From positions 124,001 through 188,000 of the forward strand of contig NZ_VIVK01000001.1 in NCBI RefSeq assembly GCF_007828865.1: 64,000 bases of DNA, written 5' to 3'. The stretch is from Kribbella amoyensis (lineage in GTDB: Bacteria; Actinomycetota; Actinomycetes; Propionibacteriales; Kribbellaceae). A model generated the notes under the pieces. That model was not told the origin of the DNA, did no database searches, and saw only the letters and a list, made by a program, of their open reading frames with translations. Below, one piece after another: positions 32,907 through 41,171 of the stretch. Each line of letters opens with the position of its first letter. The first letter of the stretch is position 1. A program made the translations under genes and the position numbers.

Positions 32907-33284
32907 TCAGCCGAAGGACTCCGGGCCGAAGCGCCCCCACGCCACCAGCGCGGCGAGTCCGAGGATGGTCAGGTTCGCCACGATCGGCGGGTGCTCGTGC
33001 CGGCGGAGATGGGTGATGCCCGCGCCGATCATCAGCAGCACCACGCCGACGGCGGCCAGCGGGACGAGGATCGGGGCGACGCCGAGGGTCGCGGGCAGGA
33101 TCAGGCCGAGCGCGGCGAGGAGTTCGACGGCGCCGATCGCCTTGACCGTACCGGGATCGAAGTCCTCGGCGAATCCGAAGCCCGCGGCGACCAGCTTGTC
33201 CTTCGGCTGGATCAGCTTCACGGTGCCGCCGGCGAGAAACGCAGCGGCGAGTAGGCCTGCGATGATCCACAGTGCGAGGTTCAT
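32907..33284 (-). CDS. DoxX-family membrane protein
   Basis: 125 residues with four hydrophobic helices: LWIIAGLLAAAFLAGGTVKL, then ELLAALGLILP, ILVPLAAVGVVLLMIGAGI and LTILGLAALVAWG. The GTVKL and G-x-x-E-L-x-x-A-x-G-L motifs are those of DoxX-like proteins, quinone-linked membrane proteins of unclear activity. ATG 33284 follows AGGAAG. It is divergent from the ECF41-type sigma factor, and ECF41 factors are known to sit beside single membrane or redox genes that they control, so DoxX is the likely target. Confidence 0.85.
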   Translation of the reverse strand: MNLALWIIAGLLAAAFLAGGTVKLIQPKDKLVAAGFGFAEDFDPGTVKAIGAVELLAALGLILPATLGVAPILVPLAAVGVVLLMIGAGITHLRRHEHPPIVANLTILGLAALVAWGRFGPESFG

Positions 33285-33359
33285 GGGGTCTTCCTGTTCA
33301 CGCGAAACGGTCGTCGGTCGGCAGTACGACGGCGCAGCTCGGCGGAATGTCAGGCGGCC

Positions 33360-33384
33360 TCACAGTTCGGACGGCGGTTTCGTC
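33360..33384 (+). promoter_or_regulatory. Possible ECF41-type promoter for sigJ
   Basis: TCACA (33360-33364), 16 bp, then CGTC (33381-33384), resembling the ECF41 promoter TGTCACA...CGTC as I remember it. 37 bp before the sigma-factor start, suggesting autoregulation. Confidence 0.3.
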
Positions 33385-33421
33385 GGGAGGGGCGAGGGCA
33401 CCTGCGAGCAGAGGGAACACG

Positions 33422-34336
33422 ATGACCAGAGGATCCGACGAACCCGGCCTGGCCGCGATCATGAGTGAGCGGCGCCAGCTGATCAACCTGGCCTACCGCA
33501 TGCTCGGCTCGCTGGCCGAGGCGGAGGACGTGGTCCAGGAGACGTACGCCCGCTGGTACGCGATGTCCCGGCCGCAGCAGGAGGCGATCGCGTCGCCCGG
33601 TGCCTGGCTGACGACCGTGGCGAGCCGGATCTGCCTCGACGTGCTCGGCTCGGCGCGGGCACGACGGGAGCGGTACGTCGGTGAGTGGATCCCCGAGCCG
33701 CTGCCCGACCGGACCGAGCTGGCCACGTCCGGCAGCACCGTGGACCCGGCCGATCGCGTCACCCTGGACGAGTCGGTGAACATGGCGTTCCTGGTCGTGC
33801 TGGAGGCGATGACCCCGGCCGAGCGGGTCGCGTTCATCCTGCACGACGTGTTCCGGTACCCGTTCGCCGAAGTGGCCGAAATCGTCGGGCGGACGCCGGC
33901 CGCGTGCCGTCAGCTGGCCTCGTCGGCGCGGCGGCGGCTGGGCGGGTCGGAGGGTCCGGTGACCGTGACCCCGACCGCCGAGCAGGCCGGGATCGTCCGG
34001 GACTTCAAGCAGGCCTGGGAAGCCAAGGACATCGAGGCCCTGATCGGTCTGCTCGATCCGGACGCCACCGCGGTCGCCGACGGCGGCGGCGTGGTCAGCG
34101 CGTACCTCGACCCGATCGTGGGCGCCGGTGGAATCGCGCGCGCGTTCGTGGACATCGTCAGCGGCGCCCCCGACCTGCGGATCCGGGAACGCGTCGTGAA
34201 CGGTCAGCCCGGACTCACTGCCGAGCTCGACGGCGTCACCGTCGTGGTGATCGCGTTCGACGTCACCGGCGAGCGGATCCGGCGGATCTGGGCGGTCCGC
34301 AACCCGGAGAAGTTGCGCCCCTGGCTCGGGAGCTGA
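33422..34336 (+). CDS. sigJ: ECF41/SigJ-type sigma factor with SnoaL-like extension
   Basis: 304 residues from ATG 33422 (behind AGAGGGA). Regions 2 (LAYRMLGSLAEAEDVVQETYARW) and 4 (LEAMTPAERVAFILHDVFRYPFAEVAEIVGRT) are followed by a roughly 110-residue SnoaL/NTF2-like domain that is the hallmark of ECF41. Within it the two conserved signatures are present: DGGG in ATAVADGGGVVS and the terminal NPEKL in WAVRNPEKLRPW. In ECF41 this extension replaces a separate anti-sigma factor and tunes activity. Divergent from doxX, the probable target. Confidence 0.92.
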   Translation: MTRGSDEPGLAAIMSERRQLINLAYRMLGSLAEAEDVVQETYARWYAMSRPQQEAIASPGAWLTTVASRICLDVLGSARARRERYVGEWIPEPLPDRTELATSGSTVDPADRVTLDESVNMAFLVVLEAMTPAERVAFILHDVFRYPFAEVAEIVGRTPAACRQLASSARRRLGGSEGPVTVTPTAEQAGIVRDFKQAWEAKDIEALIGLLDPDATAVADGGGVVSAYLDPIVGAGGIARAFVDIVSGAPDLRIRERVVNGQPGLTAELDGVTVVVIAFDVTGERIRRIWAVRNPEKLRPWLGS

Positions 34337-34354
34337 GCCGTCTACGATGACCCG

Positions 34355-35188
34355 ATGACTTCGGGGCCGGACCACCGTCAACAGGAATTGCTGGATCGCT
34401 GGCTCCCCGGGGCCGAGGTGGTGCACAACCACAGTTGGGGCCTGGTCGGCACCACTGTGCTCGAGCTCTTCCACGAAGGCGCGCGGTACATCGCCAAGGC
34501 CGGCGACGAGCGCGACACCCATATCGCGCGCGAACTCCGGGCCCATCGCCGCTGGCTCACCCCGTGGACGACGCTGGGCCGCGCACCCGAGTTGGTCGAG
34601 GGCGACGACGACGCCAAGTTGCTCGTGACGCGGTACCTCCCTGGGGTCCTGGTCGAGGGCAACGAGGCCGAGCAGGTGGCCGATACCTACCGCCAGGCCG
34701 GGGAACTCCTTGCGTTGCTGCACGCGCAGTTCGCGGTCGAGGACGCGGAATTCGAGGCACGGGCGCAGGCACAGTCGCTGGCCTGGTTGGACAAACCGCA
34801 CCGGATCGCGCCCGACCTCACCGACCGGCTCCGCGCGGAGGTGGCGTCCTGGCCGACGCCGCCGGCCACCCTCGTTCCGACGCACGGTGACTGGCAACCG
34901 CGGAACTGGTTGACCGACGACGGCGTCGTGACCGCGATCGACTTCGGCCGGGCGGATCTGCGGCCCGCGATGGTGGACTTCGCCCGGCTCGCGGTCCGCC
35001 AGTTCCGGCTCGACCCTGCGTTCGAGGCCGCGTTCCTGGCCGGGTACGGCGCGGATCCGCGGGACGGCGCGGCCTGGTACCGGCATCGGGTCCGGGAGGC
35101 GATCGGGACCACGGCCTGGGCGTACCAGGTCGGCGACGAATCCTTCGAGCAGCAGGGGCACCGGATGATCGCCGAGGTGCTCAGCTAG
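34355..35188 (+). CDS. APH-family phosphotransferase
   Basis: 277 residues. N-lobe: VLELFHEGARYIAKAGDERDT with the ATP-anchoring lysine; catalytic loop PTHGDWQPRNWL (H-G-D..N) near residue 175; metal-binding AIDFGRADLRP. The Trp after HGD and the small size fit a group of actinobacterial kinases of unknown substrate. A TACGAT -10 box lies exactly 6 nt upstream of ATG 34355, so the mRNA is probably leaderless, although the sigma-factor gene ends only 18 bp earlier. Its end overlaps the convergent dehydrogenase by 8 bp. Confidence 0.85.
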   Translation: MTSGPDHRQQELLDRWLPGAEVVHNHSWGLVGTTVLELFHEGARYIAKAGDERDTHIARELRAHRRWLTPWTTLGRAPELVEGDDDAKLLVTRYLPGVLVEGNEAEQVADTYRQAGELLALLHAQFAVEDAEFEARAQAQSLAWLDKPHRIAPDLTDRLRAEVASWPTPPATLVPTHGDWQPRNWLTDDGVVTAIDFGRADLRPAMVDFARLAVRQFRLDPAFEAAFLAGYGADPRDGAAWYRHRVREAIGTTAWAYQVGDESFEQQGHRMIAEVLS

Positions 35189-36191
35189 GCAGTTCGACCA
35201 CCACGTGCGGCGCGAGTGCCTGAAGGAAGTCGGCCGCGTCGAACATCGCACCGGCCGACGCCACGCCCGTCGTCCGCGTCTTCCCGGCCAGGATCCGCTG
35301 GACCGCCTCCACCGCCAACGGCGCGGTGACCGCGTAGATGTCCTGACCACGGGCCGTCGCACGCCGAACCACGTCACCGGCACGGACGACCACGTCCACC
35401 ACGAACGTCTGGTCGGACCGGCGGTCGTCGTCCACCGCTGTCGGTGCCGGGGTATCCGCGTCGGCGAGGTCCCGGGCCGCCTCGACCGCCATGTACGTGC
35501 GGACCTCGGGTACGTCCAGGTGGCTCGGCACCGTCACCACGTCCGCCATCGAGAACTCCGCGATCACGGCCCGCCGGCCCAGCGGTTCGGGGAAGTCCCA
35601 GTCCTCCTCGGACGCCTTGTCGTCGTGGTACTCGAGCACGCCGCCCGAGTACCGAACCCGGCGACCGGCCCGGCGTTCGTGCGACACCGCACCGGCGACC
35701 CGAGTACCGGCCGTGGGGTGCCAGCTGCTCAACCCGTAGGCCACGTGGACCTCGTCGGCTGCGGTCCACTCCCCCATCGCCGCGGTGACCAACAGGTCGC
35801 CGAGTCCGCCGAAGAACGCCATCGCCGGGACGACCGTCGTCCCCGCGTCCGCATACTCGGCGAACGTGCCCGCGTTCGCCTCGATCTCGGCCGCGACGTC
35901 GACGTACGGGATCCCCGCGCGGGCCGCCGCCTCGATCACCGGGCCCGCGGTGACCGCGAACGGGCCGGCGCAGTTCACGACCGCGGCCGCGCCGTCGAGC
36001 GCCCGGTCCAGGGACGCCGGGTCGTCGACCGACGCCGCGCGCACCTCGACCTCGCCCCACTCCGCGGCGAGCTCGGCCAGCCGGGCCGCGTTCCGGCCGG
36101 AGACGACAGTGGGGATGCCCCGCGCCAGCAACTCCGCGACGACGAACCGGCCCGTGTGTCCGGTCGCTCCGTAGACCACCACTGCACCCAT
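35181..36191 (-). CDS. Saccharopine dehydrogenase-like NAD(P)-binding protein
   Basis: 336 residues. The N-terminus VVYGATGHTGRFVVAELLARG binds NAD(P); VSGRNAARLAELA follows, then VVNCAGPFAVTAGPVIEAA, the standard saccharopine-dehydrogenase-like order also found in mycobacterial trans-acting enoyl reductases. A later FFGGLGDLL stretch lies at the start of the substrate domain. Substrate unknown. ATG 36191 is preceded by GAGGAG. It is divergent from the GlxA-type regulator at 36294, and the inverted repeat there may control both. Confidence 0.82.
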   Translation of the reverse strand: MGAVVVYGATGHTGRFVVAELLARGIPTVVSGRNAARLAELAAEWGEVEVRAASVDDPASLDRALDGAAAVVNCAGPFAVTAGPVIEAAARAGIPYVDVAAEIEANAGTFAEYADAGTTVVPAMAFFGGLGDLLVTAAMGEWTAADEVHVAYGLSSWHPTAGTRVAGAVSHERRAGRRVRYSGGVLEYHDDKASEEDWDFPEPLGRRAVIAEFSMADVVTVPSHLDVPEVRTYMAVEAARDLADADTPAPTAVDDDRRSDQTFVVDVVVRAGDVVRRATARGQDIYAVTAPLAVEAVQRILAGKTRTTGVASAGAMFDAADFLQALAPHVVVELPS

Positions 36192-36260
36192 TGCTGCTCC
36201 TCGTTCTCGCTGTCCCGCTGACACCTCGAGTCTGGCCGCGGGAGGCGCTGAAGCGTGATG

Positions 36261-36293
36261 GTCCGAAACGACACCATGCGTACACTTTCGGAC
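36261..36293. promoter_or_regulatory. Inverted repeat and -10 box at the glxA-like start
   Basis: GTCCGAAA (36261-36268) and TTTCGGAC (36286-36293), perfect 8-bp arms with a 17-bp spacer. The right arm ends at the base before ATG 36294, and a TACACT -10 box (36281-36286) lies 7 nt before the same ATG. Binding would block the promoter, suggesting autoregulation. Confidence 0.55.
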
Positions 36294-37238
36294 ATGCACA
36301 CTGTCGCCCTCGCGGCCGCCGGCCACCTGCTGCACTTCGAACTGGGCGTGGCGTACGAGATCTTCGGCAATCCCCCGCCCGACGCGCCGAGCGACTGGTA
36401 CGACGTGATGCTCTGCGGCCCTGGTCCGATCCAGGTCGGGCCGTTCGTCGTCGAGCCCGACCACGGCCTGGATCGCCTGGCCACGGCCGACACCGTGATC
36501 GTGCCCGCCTGCGCGGACGTCGACGAACCGCTCCCGTCCGACCTTGTCGAAGCAGTCCGGAAGGCCCACGATGCAGGCGCGCGGATCGCCTCGCTGTGCA
36601 CGGGCGCCTTCGTACTCGGTGCCGCGGGCCTGCTCGACGGTCGCCGGGCCACCACCCACTGGTCGCATACGGACGACCTGAGCGCCCGGTACCCGGAGGC
36701 CGACGTCGACCCGGACGTGCTCTACACAGACAACGGCTCCGTCCTCACCGCCGCGGGCAAGGCGGCCGCCGTCGACCTGTGCCTGCACCTGATCCACCTC
36801 GACCACGGCGCCACCCTCGCCAACTCCGTCGCTCGCCGGCTCGTCGTCCAGCCGCATCGCCCCGGCGGTCAGGCGCAGTTCGTCGCGACCCCGATCAAGG
36901 TGTCCGACGACCACCGCCTGGCCGGCGTCCTCGCCTGGGCCCAGCAGCACCTGGACCAGCCGCTGACGGTGACCGACCTGGCCCGCAAGGCGAGCACGAG
37001 CCCGCGCAACCTCGGCCGCCAGTTCCGCGCGGTGACCGGCCAGACCCCGCTGCAATGGCTGCTCACCCGACGCGTCCGCCGCGCCCAAGAGTTGCTAGAG
37101 GCAACAAACGACACGCTGGAGACCATCGCCCAGTCCACCGGCCTCGGCACGGCGACAACCCTCCGCCGACACTTCAAGAAGGTCGTCGGCCTCCCACCCG
37201 ACACCTACCGCCGCACCTTCCACACCACCCCCGCCTGA
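36294..37238 (+). CDS. GlxA-type AraC regulator with DJ-1/PfpI domain
   Basis: 314 residues from ATG 36294, preferred over ATG 36255 and 36276 because the -10 box and operator lie just upstream. Residues 1-165 form a DJ-1/PfpI (amidotransferase-like) domain with the nucleophile-elbow cysteine in IASLCTGAFVLGAAGLLDGRRATTHW. Residues 215-314 form an AraC DNA-binding domain: VTDLARKASTSPRNLGRQFRAVTGQTP and IAQSTGLGTATTLRRHFKKVVGLPP. Members often activate dehydrogenase or catabolic genes; the divergent saccharopine-type enzyme is the obvious candidate target. Confidence 0.9.
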   Translation: MHTVALAAAGHLLHFELGVAYEIFGNPPPDAPSDWYDVMLCGPGPIQVGPFVVEPDHGLDRLATADTVIVPACADVDEPLPSDLVEAVRKAHDAGARIASLCTGAFVLGAAGLLDGRRATTHWSHTDDLSARYPEADVDPDVLYTDNGSVLTAAGKAAAVDLCLHLIHLDHGATLANSVARRLVVQPHRPGGQAQFVATPIKVSDDHRLAGVLAWAQQHLDQPLTVTDLARKASTSPRNLGRQFRAVTGQTPLQWLLTRRVRRAQELLEATNDTLETIAQSTGLGTATTLRRHFKKVVGLPPDTYRRTFHTTPA

Positions 37239-37296
37239 CCGAGCCCCGCCGCGCCTACAGTGGCTGTCCAGTCTGCTGAGGAAAGGTCTGCCACGC

Positions 37297-38202
37297 ATGC
37301 ACGTCATCGTCGGAGCCGGACCGGTCGGTACTGCCGTCGCACGCCTGCTGGCCGGTCGCGGGGAGCCGGTACGGGTGGTGACGCGGAGCGGGAGTGGGCC
37401 CGAGCTACCAGAGGTCGAGCGGGTTGCAGGTGATGCCGCCGATGGCGAGGTGCTGGCTCAGCTGACCGAGGGGGCGACCACGCTGTATTGCTGTGCCGGC
37501 CCGCCCTATCACCGATGGGCGAGCGACTGGCCGCCGATCGGTCACGCGCTTGTCCGTGCTGCCGGGACGAGTGGTGCCGTGCTCGCCACCACCGGGAACC
37601 TCTACGGATACGGCGAGGTCGACGGGCCGATCACCGAAGACCTGCCATTGCGGCCGAACTCGGTGAAGGGCCGGGTCCGGGCCGAGGTCTGGAGCGAGGC
37701 ACTCGAAGCTCACGAGGCCGGCCGGATCCGGACGGTCGAAATCCGGGGCTCCGACTACCTGGGTGCCGGGGCCGTTTCGCCGTTCAGCGTGATGGTGCTG
37801 CCGAAGGTGCTGGCCGGGAAGCGTGGTTCGATGCCGGCCGACCTGGATGCGCCGCACAGCTGGACGTATGTCGGCGACGTCGCGCGGCTGCTCGTCACGG
37901 TCGCGGCCGACGAGAGCGCGTGGGGCCGGGCCTGGCACGTACCGACCGCGCCGCCGGTCTCCGTTCGCGATCTGGCCGCGCGCGCCGCGGTACTGGCTGG
38001 TGCCGCACCCGCCAAGGTGGCGGCGATGCCCGGGTTCGTGCTGCGGCTTGCGGGGGCGTTCAACCCGACGGCGCGGGCGATGGTCGAGGTGCAGTACCAG
38101 TGGCAGCGGCCGTTCGTCGTCGACTCGTCGGCCGCGATCGCCGCGTTCGGGATCGAGCCGACGTCGACCGATCAGGCGCTCCGGGAGACCGTCGACGGTT
38201 GA
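37297..38202 (+). CDS. NAD-dependent epimerase-like protein (atypical SDR)
   Basis: 301 residues. The glycine motif is IVGAGPVGTAVARLLAGRG; the rest follows the atypical extended SDR plan (TTLYCCAGPPYHRW, LATTGNLYGYGEVDGPITED, KGRVRAEVWSEAL where the catalytic Tyr is replaced, SDYLGAGA, HSWTYVGDVARLL). The missing Y-x-x-x-K suggests a binding or reductase role rather than classical epimerisation. ATG 37297 follows GAGGAAAGG. No operon partner is evident; the leader ORF at 38232 starts 29 bp after its stop. Confidence 0.85.
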   Translation: MHVIVGAGPVGTAVARLLAGRGEPVRVVTRSGSGPELPEVERVAGDAADGEVLAQLTEGATTLYCCAGPPYHRWASDWPPIGHALVRAAGTSGAVLATTGNLYGYGEVDGPITEDLPLRPNSVKGRVRAEVWSEALEAHEAGRIRTVEIRGSDYLGAGAVSPFSVMVLPKVLAGKRGSMPADLDAPHSWTYVGDVARLLVTVAADESAWGRAWHVPTAPPVSVRDLAARAAVLAGAAPAKVAAMPGFVLRLAGAFNPTARAMVEVQYQWQRPFVVDSSAAIAAFGIEPTSTDQALRETVDG

Positions 38203-38219
38203 GGCGGACCGGCGGTGGA

Positions 38220-38225
38220 TAGGCT
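38220..38225 (+). promoter_or_regulatory. -10 element before the leader ORF
   Basis: TAGGCT, 6 nt upstream of ATG 38232. Confidence 0.35.
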
Positions 38226-38231
38226 CGCGCA

Positions 38232-38264
38232 ATGAGAATTTCGACGTTCGGTGGCCGTGGATGA
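38232..38264 (+). CDS. Leader mini-ORF (10 aa) coupled to the LmeA-like gene
   Basis: ATG 38232 lies 6 nt after TAGGCT and opens a 10-codon frame (MRISTFGGRG) whose TGA overlaps the ATG of the next gene as ATGA. The next gene itself has no Shine-Dalgarno sequence, so ribosomes entering on a leaderless mini-ORF and re-initiating at the overlap would explain its translation. Inference from context only. Confidence 0.35.
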   Translation: MRISTFGGRG

Positions 38265-38968
38265 GCGGGAAGCGGCGGCGTCCGCTGCGGACCCTGATCA
38301 TCGTGCTGGTCGTGCTGGGGGTGCTCCTCGTCGGCGCGGACCGGGCGGCCGAGGCGTTCGCCGAGAACAGGCTGGCGACGACCGCGGCGCAGGAGGCCGC
38401 GCAGTACGACGTCAAGGCGGCGGACACTTCGGTGGAGATCGGTGGGTTCGGGTTCCTGCCGCAGGTCGCGCGGGAGCGGTTCGACAGCATCACGATGACG
38501 ATGCAGGACCCGACGATCGAGTCGGTCCCGGCCGAGGACCTCGTGGTCACGATGAACAGCGTGCACGTCCCACGCGCTCTGCTGACCGGCGGGGACGGAC
38601 CGATCGTGGTGGACACCGCCGACGTCCGGATCCGGGTCTCGCCGAGCACGCTGACCCGGTTCGCGGCGGTCGAAGGGCTCTCGTTGCGGACCGTCGACGG
38701 CAAGCTGGAGGCGCAGCTGAAGGTGCTCGGTGCCGAGGCGTCCGTGACCGTGCGCCCGCAGGTGGTGAGCGGCGGGCGGATCCAGCTGATCGCCGACAAA
38801 CTGCCGGGTGACGTGCCGGCCGCGGTACGCCGCGCGGTGGACCGGCTGCTGGCCCGCGGGATCCGGCTGCCACGGTTGCCGTTCGGCGCCTCGCTGAAGG
38901 AGATCTCGGTGCAGGACCAGTCGGTGGTCATCACGGCCACGGCCGCCGACCTCAAACTGCGCGGCTGA
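38261..38968 (+). CDS. LmeA-like phospholipid-binding protein (DUF2993)
   Basis: 235 residues. After four basic residues a hydrophobic signal or anchor helix (TLIIVLVVLGVLLVGADRA) leads to FAENRLATTAAQEAA, the family's conserved opening, and VEIGGFGFLPQVARERFDSI, which corresponds to its G-F-P-F-L-x-Q-V motif. The rest is a long beta-rich fold (VVTMNSVHVPRALL, LPFGASLKEISVQDQSVVI). Mycobacterial LmeA supports lipomannan elongation at the envelope. Start ATG 38261 overlaps the stop of a 10-codon leader ORF. A strong stem-loop follows 6 bp after the stop codon. Confidence 0.82.
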   Translation: MSGKRRRPLRTLIIVLVVLGVLLVGADRAAEAFAENRLATTAAQEAAQYDVKAADTSVEIGGFGFLPQVARERFDSITMTMQDPTIESVPAEDLVVTMNSVHVPRALLTGGDGPIVVDTADVRIRVSPSTLTRFAAVEGLSLRTVDGKLEAQLKVLGAEASVTVRPQVVSGGRIQLIADKLPGDVPAAVRRAVDRLLARGIRLPRLPFGASLKEISVQDQSVVITATAADLKLRG

Positions 38969-38974
38969 GCTCCC

Positions 38975-39013
38975 CGCAACAGCCCCGGCCGGCCAAGGTC
39001 CGGGGCTGTTGCG
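38975..39013. terminator. Bidirectional terminator-like hairpin
   Basis: Perfect 14-bp inverted repeat 38975-38988 / 39000-39013, 11-nt loop, between convergent genes. No U tract. Confidence 0.7.
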
Positions 39014-39022
39014 CACAACGGA

Positions 39023-39511
39023 TCAGCGGCCGCCGAAGGTCTCCAGCAGTTCCTGGCGTTCGGCATCGGTGAGGTTCGTCGCGATCAGCTTGCTCGCCAT
39101 CCCGTGGAAGCGCTCGCCCAGCCGGTCCAGGTCGCCCTGATCGGTGACGACGAACAGCGCCGACGTCCCCTCGGTCACCTGGGTCCGGATCCGCTCCAGC
39201 TGCTCCTTGGTGATGCCGACGCCTTCGGTCGCCTTGCTGATCGCGCCGATCGCGGCCCCGGCGACGCCGCCGATCACCGGGACCAGGAAGAGCGATCCGA
39301 GCAGCAACCCCCAGAACGCGCCCCAGCCCGTCCCCCGCCAGGTCTCCTCATGCGCTTGGTGCGTCGTCGGCTTCGGCTCGCCGCGCGGCCAGGACACCAC
39401 CGCGTGATCCAGGATCTTCACCAGCCCGTCCGACTGCGCGTCCTTGAGCACCCCGACCGCGCGCTCGGCCGCCAGCGGATCCTCGAACTTCCACACCGTG
39501 AACGTCGTCAT
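39023..39511 (-). CDS. DUF1269-type membrane protein
   Basis: 162 residues. Residues 1-50 form a ferredoxin-like alpha/beta part (TTFTVWKFEDPLAAERAVGVL), followed by a Gly-rich membrane hairpin (GWGAFWGLLLGSLFLVPVIGG and VAGAAIGAIS), then a second alpha/beta part (SALFVVTDQGDLDRL). This split arrangement with a glycine-zipper hairpin is the DUF1269 pattern. The function is unknown; a regulatory or membrane-stress role is only a guess. Confidence 0.82.
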   Translation of the reverse strand: MTTFTVWKFEDPLAAERAVGVLKDAQSDGLVKILDHAVVSWPRGEPKPTTHQAHEETWRGTGWGAFWGLLLGSLFLVPVIGGVAGAAIGAISKATEGVGITKEQLERIRTQVTEGTSALFVVTDQGDLDRLGERFHGMASKLIATNLTDAERQELLETFGGR

Positions 39512-39708
39512 CCCACCAGCCCCCTCATCCCCTCGGCACCCGATCTCCCACCACCACGGCGCCGTCCTCCGACGAGCGTACCGCCGCGATCGCGATCTGA
39601 TCAGCCTCTGACGACGGCAACCTGGTCATGCGGGCGCGCGGCCGGGCCGGTGGCGGCCCGATCGTCCGCACCGACCGGTACCGATCGTTGCCCGAAGCCC
39701 CTTTTCGG

Positions 39709-41016
39709 TCAGGAGGCGCGGCGGCGCTGGTCGGCCTTGGCCTCCTGATCGGTCACATCGGGATCCAGGATCGACCGCAGCCGCGCGTCCAGGTCCCGGA
39801 CGAGCTCCTCGTCGCCGGACAGGTCGTTCAGCTCGTACGGGTCGTCGTCGAGGTTGAAGACCTGCGGCTGCACGCCCGCCCCGTAGTAGCAGTACTTCCA
39901 CGGGCCGGACCGGAGCATGAATCCACCGTCGACCATGCCCTGCGCGTGGTACTCCGACAGGACCGGGCGATCGCGCGGATCGAGCAACGTGTGCCCCGGC
40001 AACGCCGGATCCACGGGCAGCCCGGCCAGGTCGCGCAGCGTCGGCAGAACGTCGACGAGGCTCACCGCGTCGGCCACCCGGCCGGGACGCCCACCGGGAT
40101 GCCGCAGCAGCAACGGGATGTGGACCGCCGGTTCGTAGAAGCACTGCTTCTGCCAGATCCCGTGATGCCCGGCCAGCTCGCCGTGGTCACTGGTGTAGAG
40201 CACGACCGTGTCGTCCGGGATCTCGGCCAGCAGCCGGCCGACCTGGTGGTCGAGGTGGCTGATCAGCGCCCAGTAGCACGCCGTCGCCTCGCGCGCCTCG
40301 TCCTCGGTGATCGGCTCGTCGTTGCGGAATCCGCGGCGCAGCGTCTGGATCACCGGGTGCTGCGCGGTGAGCTCCTCCTGCCAGGTCGGCGGCAGCTCGA
40401 CCGTCGCGGGGTCGTACAACGCCCGGAACTCCGGCGGCGCCACCAGCGGGAAATGCGGGTGCATGTACCCGACGTACAGCAGGTACGGCTCGGACCCGGG
40501 ATCGCGGAGGAATTCCAGCGCCGCGTCGGTGGTCGCCACGTCGTGCTGGGTGTGGACGTGGTCGCCCGTACCGTGTTCGGACACGTGCGAGTTGCTCTGC
40601 CGGCGCCACTCCTGCGTACGCCGGGGCGGCCGGCCGCTGTGGTCGATCCAGAACTCGAGGTCGTCGGTCAGCCGGGCGTCGAACCCGAGCGTCCGGTCCG
40701 GCCCGTTGAAATGGGTCCGCCCGGCGATCACACTCCGGTACCCGGCCTCGCGCAGGTGGTGCCCCCAGCTCCGGAACTCGGGCCCGGGCACGACCCCGTT
40801 GTCCCAGGCCCCGATCTGGTGGACGTACTGCCCGGTCAGCAACGACAGCCGGGACGGTACGCACATCGGGCTGTTCGTGTACGCGTGCTCGTACGCCGTG
40901 CCCGTCCCGGCCAGCCGGTCGAGGTTCGGCGTCAGCACCCGCGGATGCCCGGCCCACCCCGCGGCGGAACCGGTGTGCTCGTCGGACAGGACCACCACGA
41001 TGTTCGGTCGCTCCAC
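39709..41016 (-). CDS. Sulfatase, arylsulfatase/choline-sulfatase family
   Basis: 435 residues from GTG 41016, where the standard N-terminus RPNIVVVLSDEHTG starts; no signal peptide, so cytosolic. The formylglycine motif C-x-P-S-R is in NSPMCVPSRLSLLTG with Cys52 converted by the sulfatase-modifying enzyme. Metal and substrate residues are in LSDEH, YTSDHGELAGHHG and the WKYCYYGAG tail. It hydrolyses an organic sulfate ester or, like many relatives, a phosphonate. No transporter or modifying enzyme lies next to it. An upstream in-frame extension overlaps the PadR gene and is not needed. Confidence 0.9.
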   Translation of the reverse strand: MERPNIVVVLSDEHTGSAAGWAGHPRVLTPNLDRLAGTGTAYEHAYTNSPMCVPSRLSLLTGQYVHQIGAWDNGVVPGPEFRSWGHHLREAGYRSVIAGRTHFNGPDRTLGFDARLTDDLEFWIDHSGRPPRRTQEWRRQSNSHVSEHGTGDHVHTQHDVATTDAALEFLRDPGSEPYLLYVGYMHPHFPLVAPPEFRALYDPATVELPPTWQEELTAQHPVIQTLRRGFRNDEPITEDEAREATACYWALISHLDHQVGRLLAEIPDDTVVLYTSDHGELAGHHGIWQKQCFYEPAVHIPLLLRHPGGRPGRVADAVSLVDVLPTLRDLAGLPVDPALPGHTLLDPRDRPVLSEYHAQGMVDGGFMLRSGPWKYCYYGAGVQPQVFNLDDDPYELNDLSGDEELVRDLDARLRSILDPDVTDQEAKADQRRRAS

Positions 41017-41115
41017 AGACCAGCACCCTACTTCCCGGCCGGTCGACTTGGCCGGGGCGCGCATCCTGGCAGTACGGGGCGGTGGAAAGTCCCCGGCAAA
41101 CCTTGGTTGGCGCTG

Positions 41116-41130
41116 TATCGCGATATATCG
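41116..41130. promoter_or_regulatory. Overlapping palindromes, candidate PadR operator
   Basis: TATCGCGATA (41116-41125) and CGATATATCG (41121-41130) are both perfect 10-bp palindromes and overlap by 5 bp; TATCG recurs at 41137-41141. TTGGTT at 41103-41108 could be the -35 box. About 40 bp before the earliest padR start. Confidence 0.5.
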
Positions 41131-41171
41131 TCGACGTATCGCAACTGCTCTTCCAGGGAACGGTGGTCGGG

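Noticed and set aside
33348-33352. TGTCA as the -35 of the ECF41 promoter
   Set aside because: The nearest CGTC is 28 bp away, too far; the TCACA at 33360 gives a better spacing.
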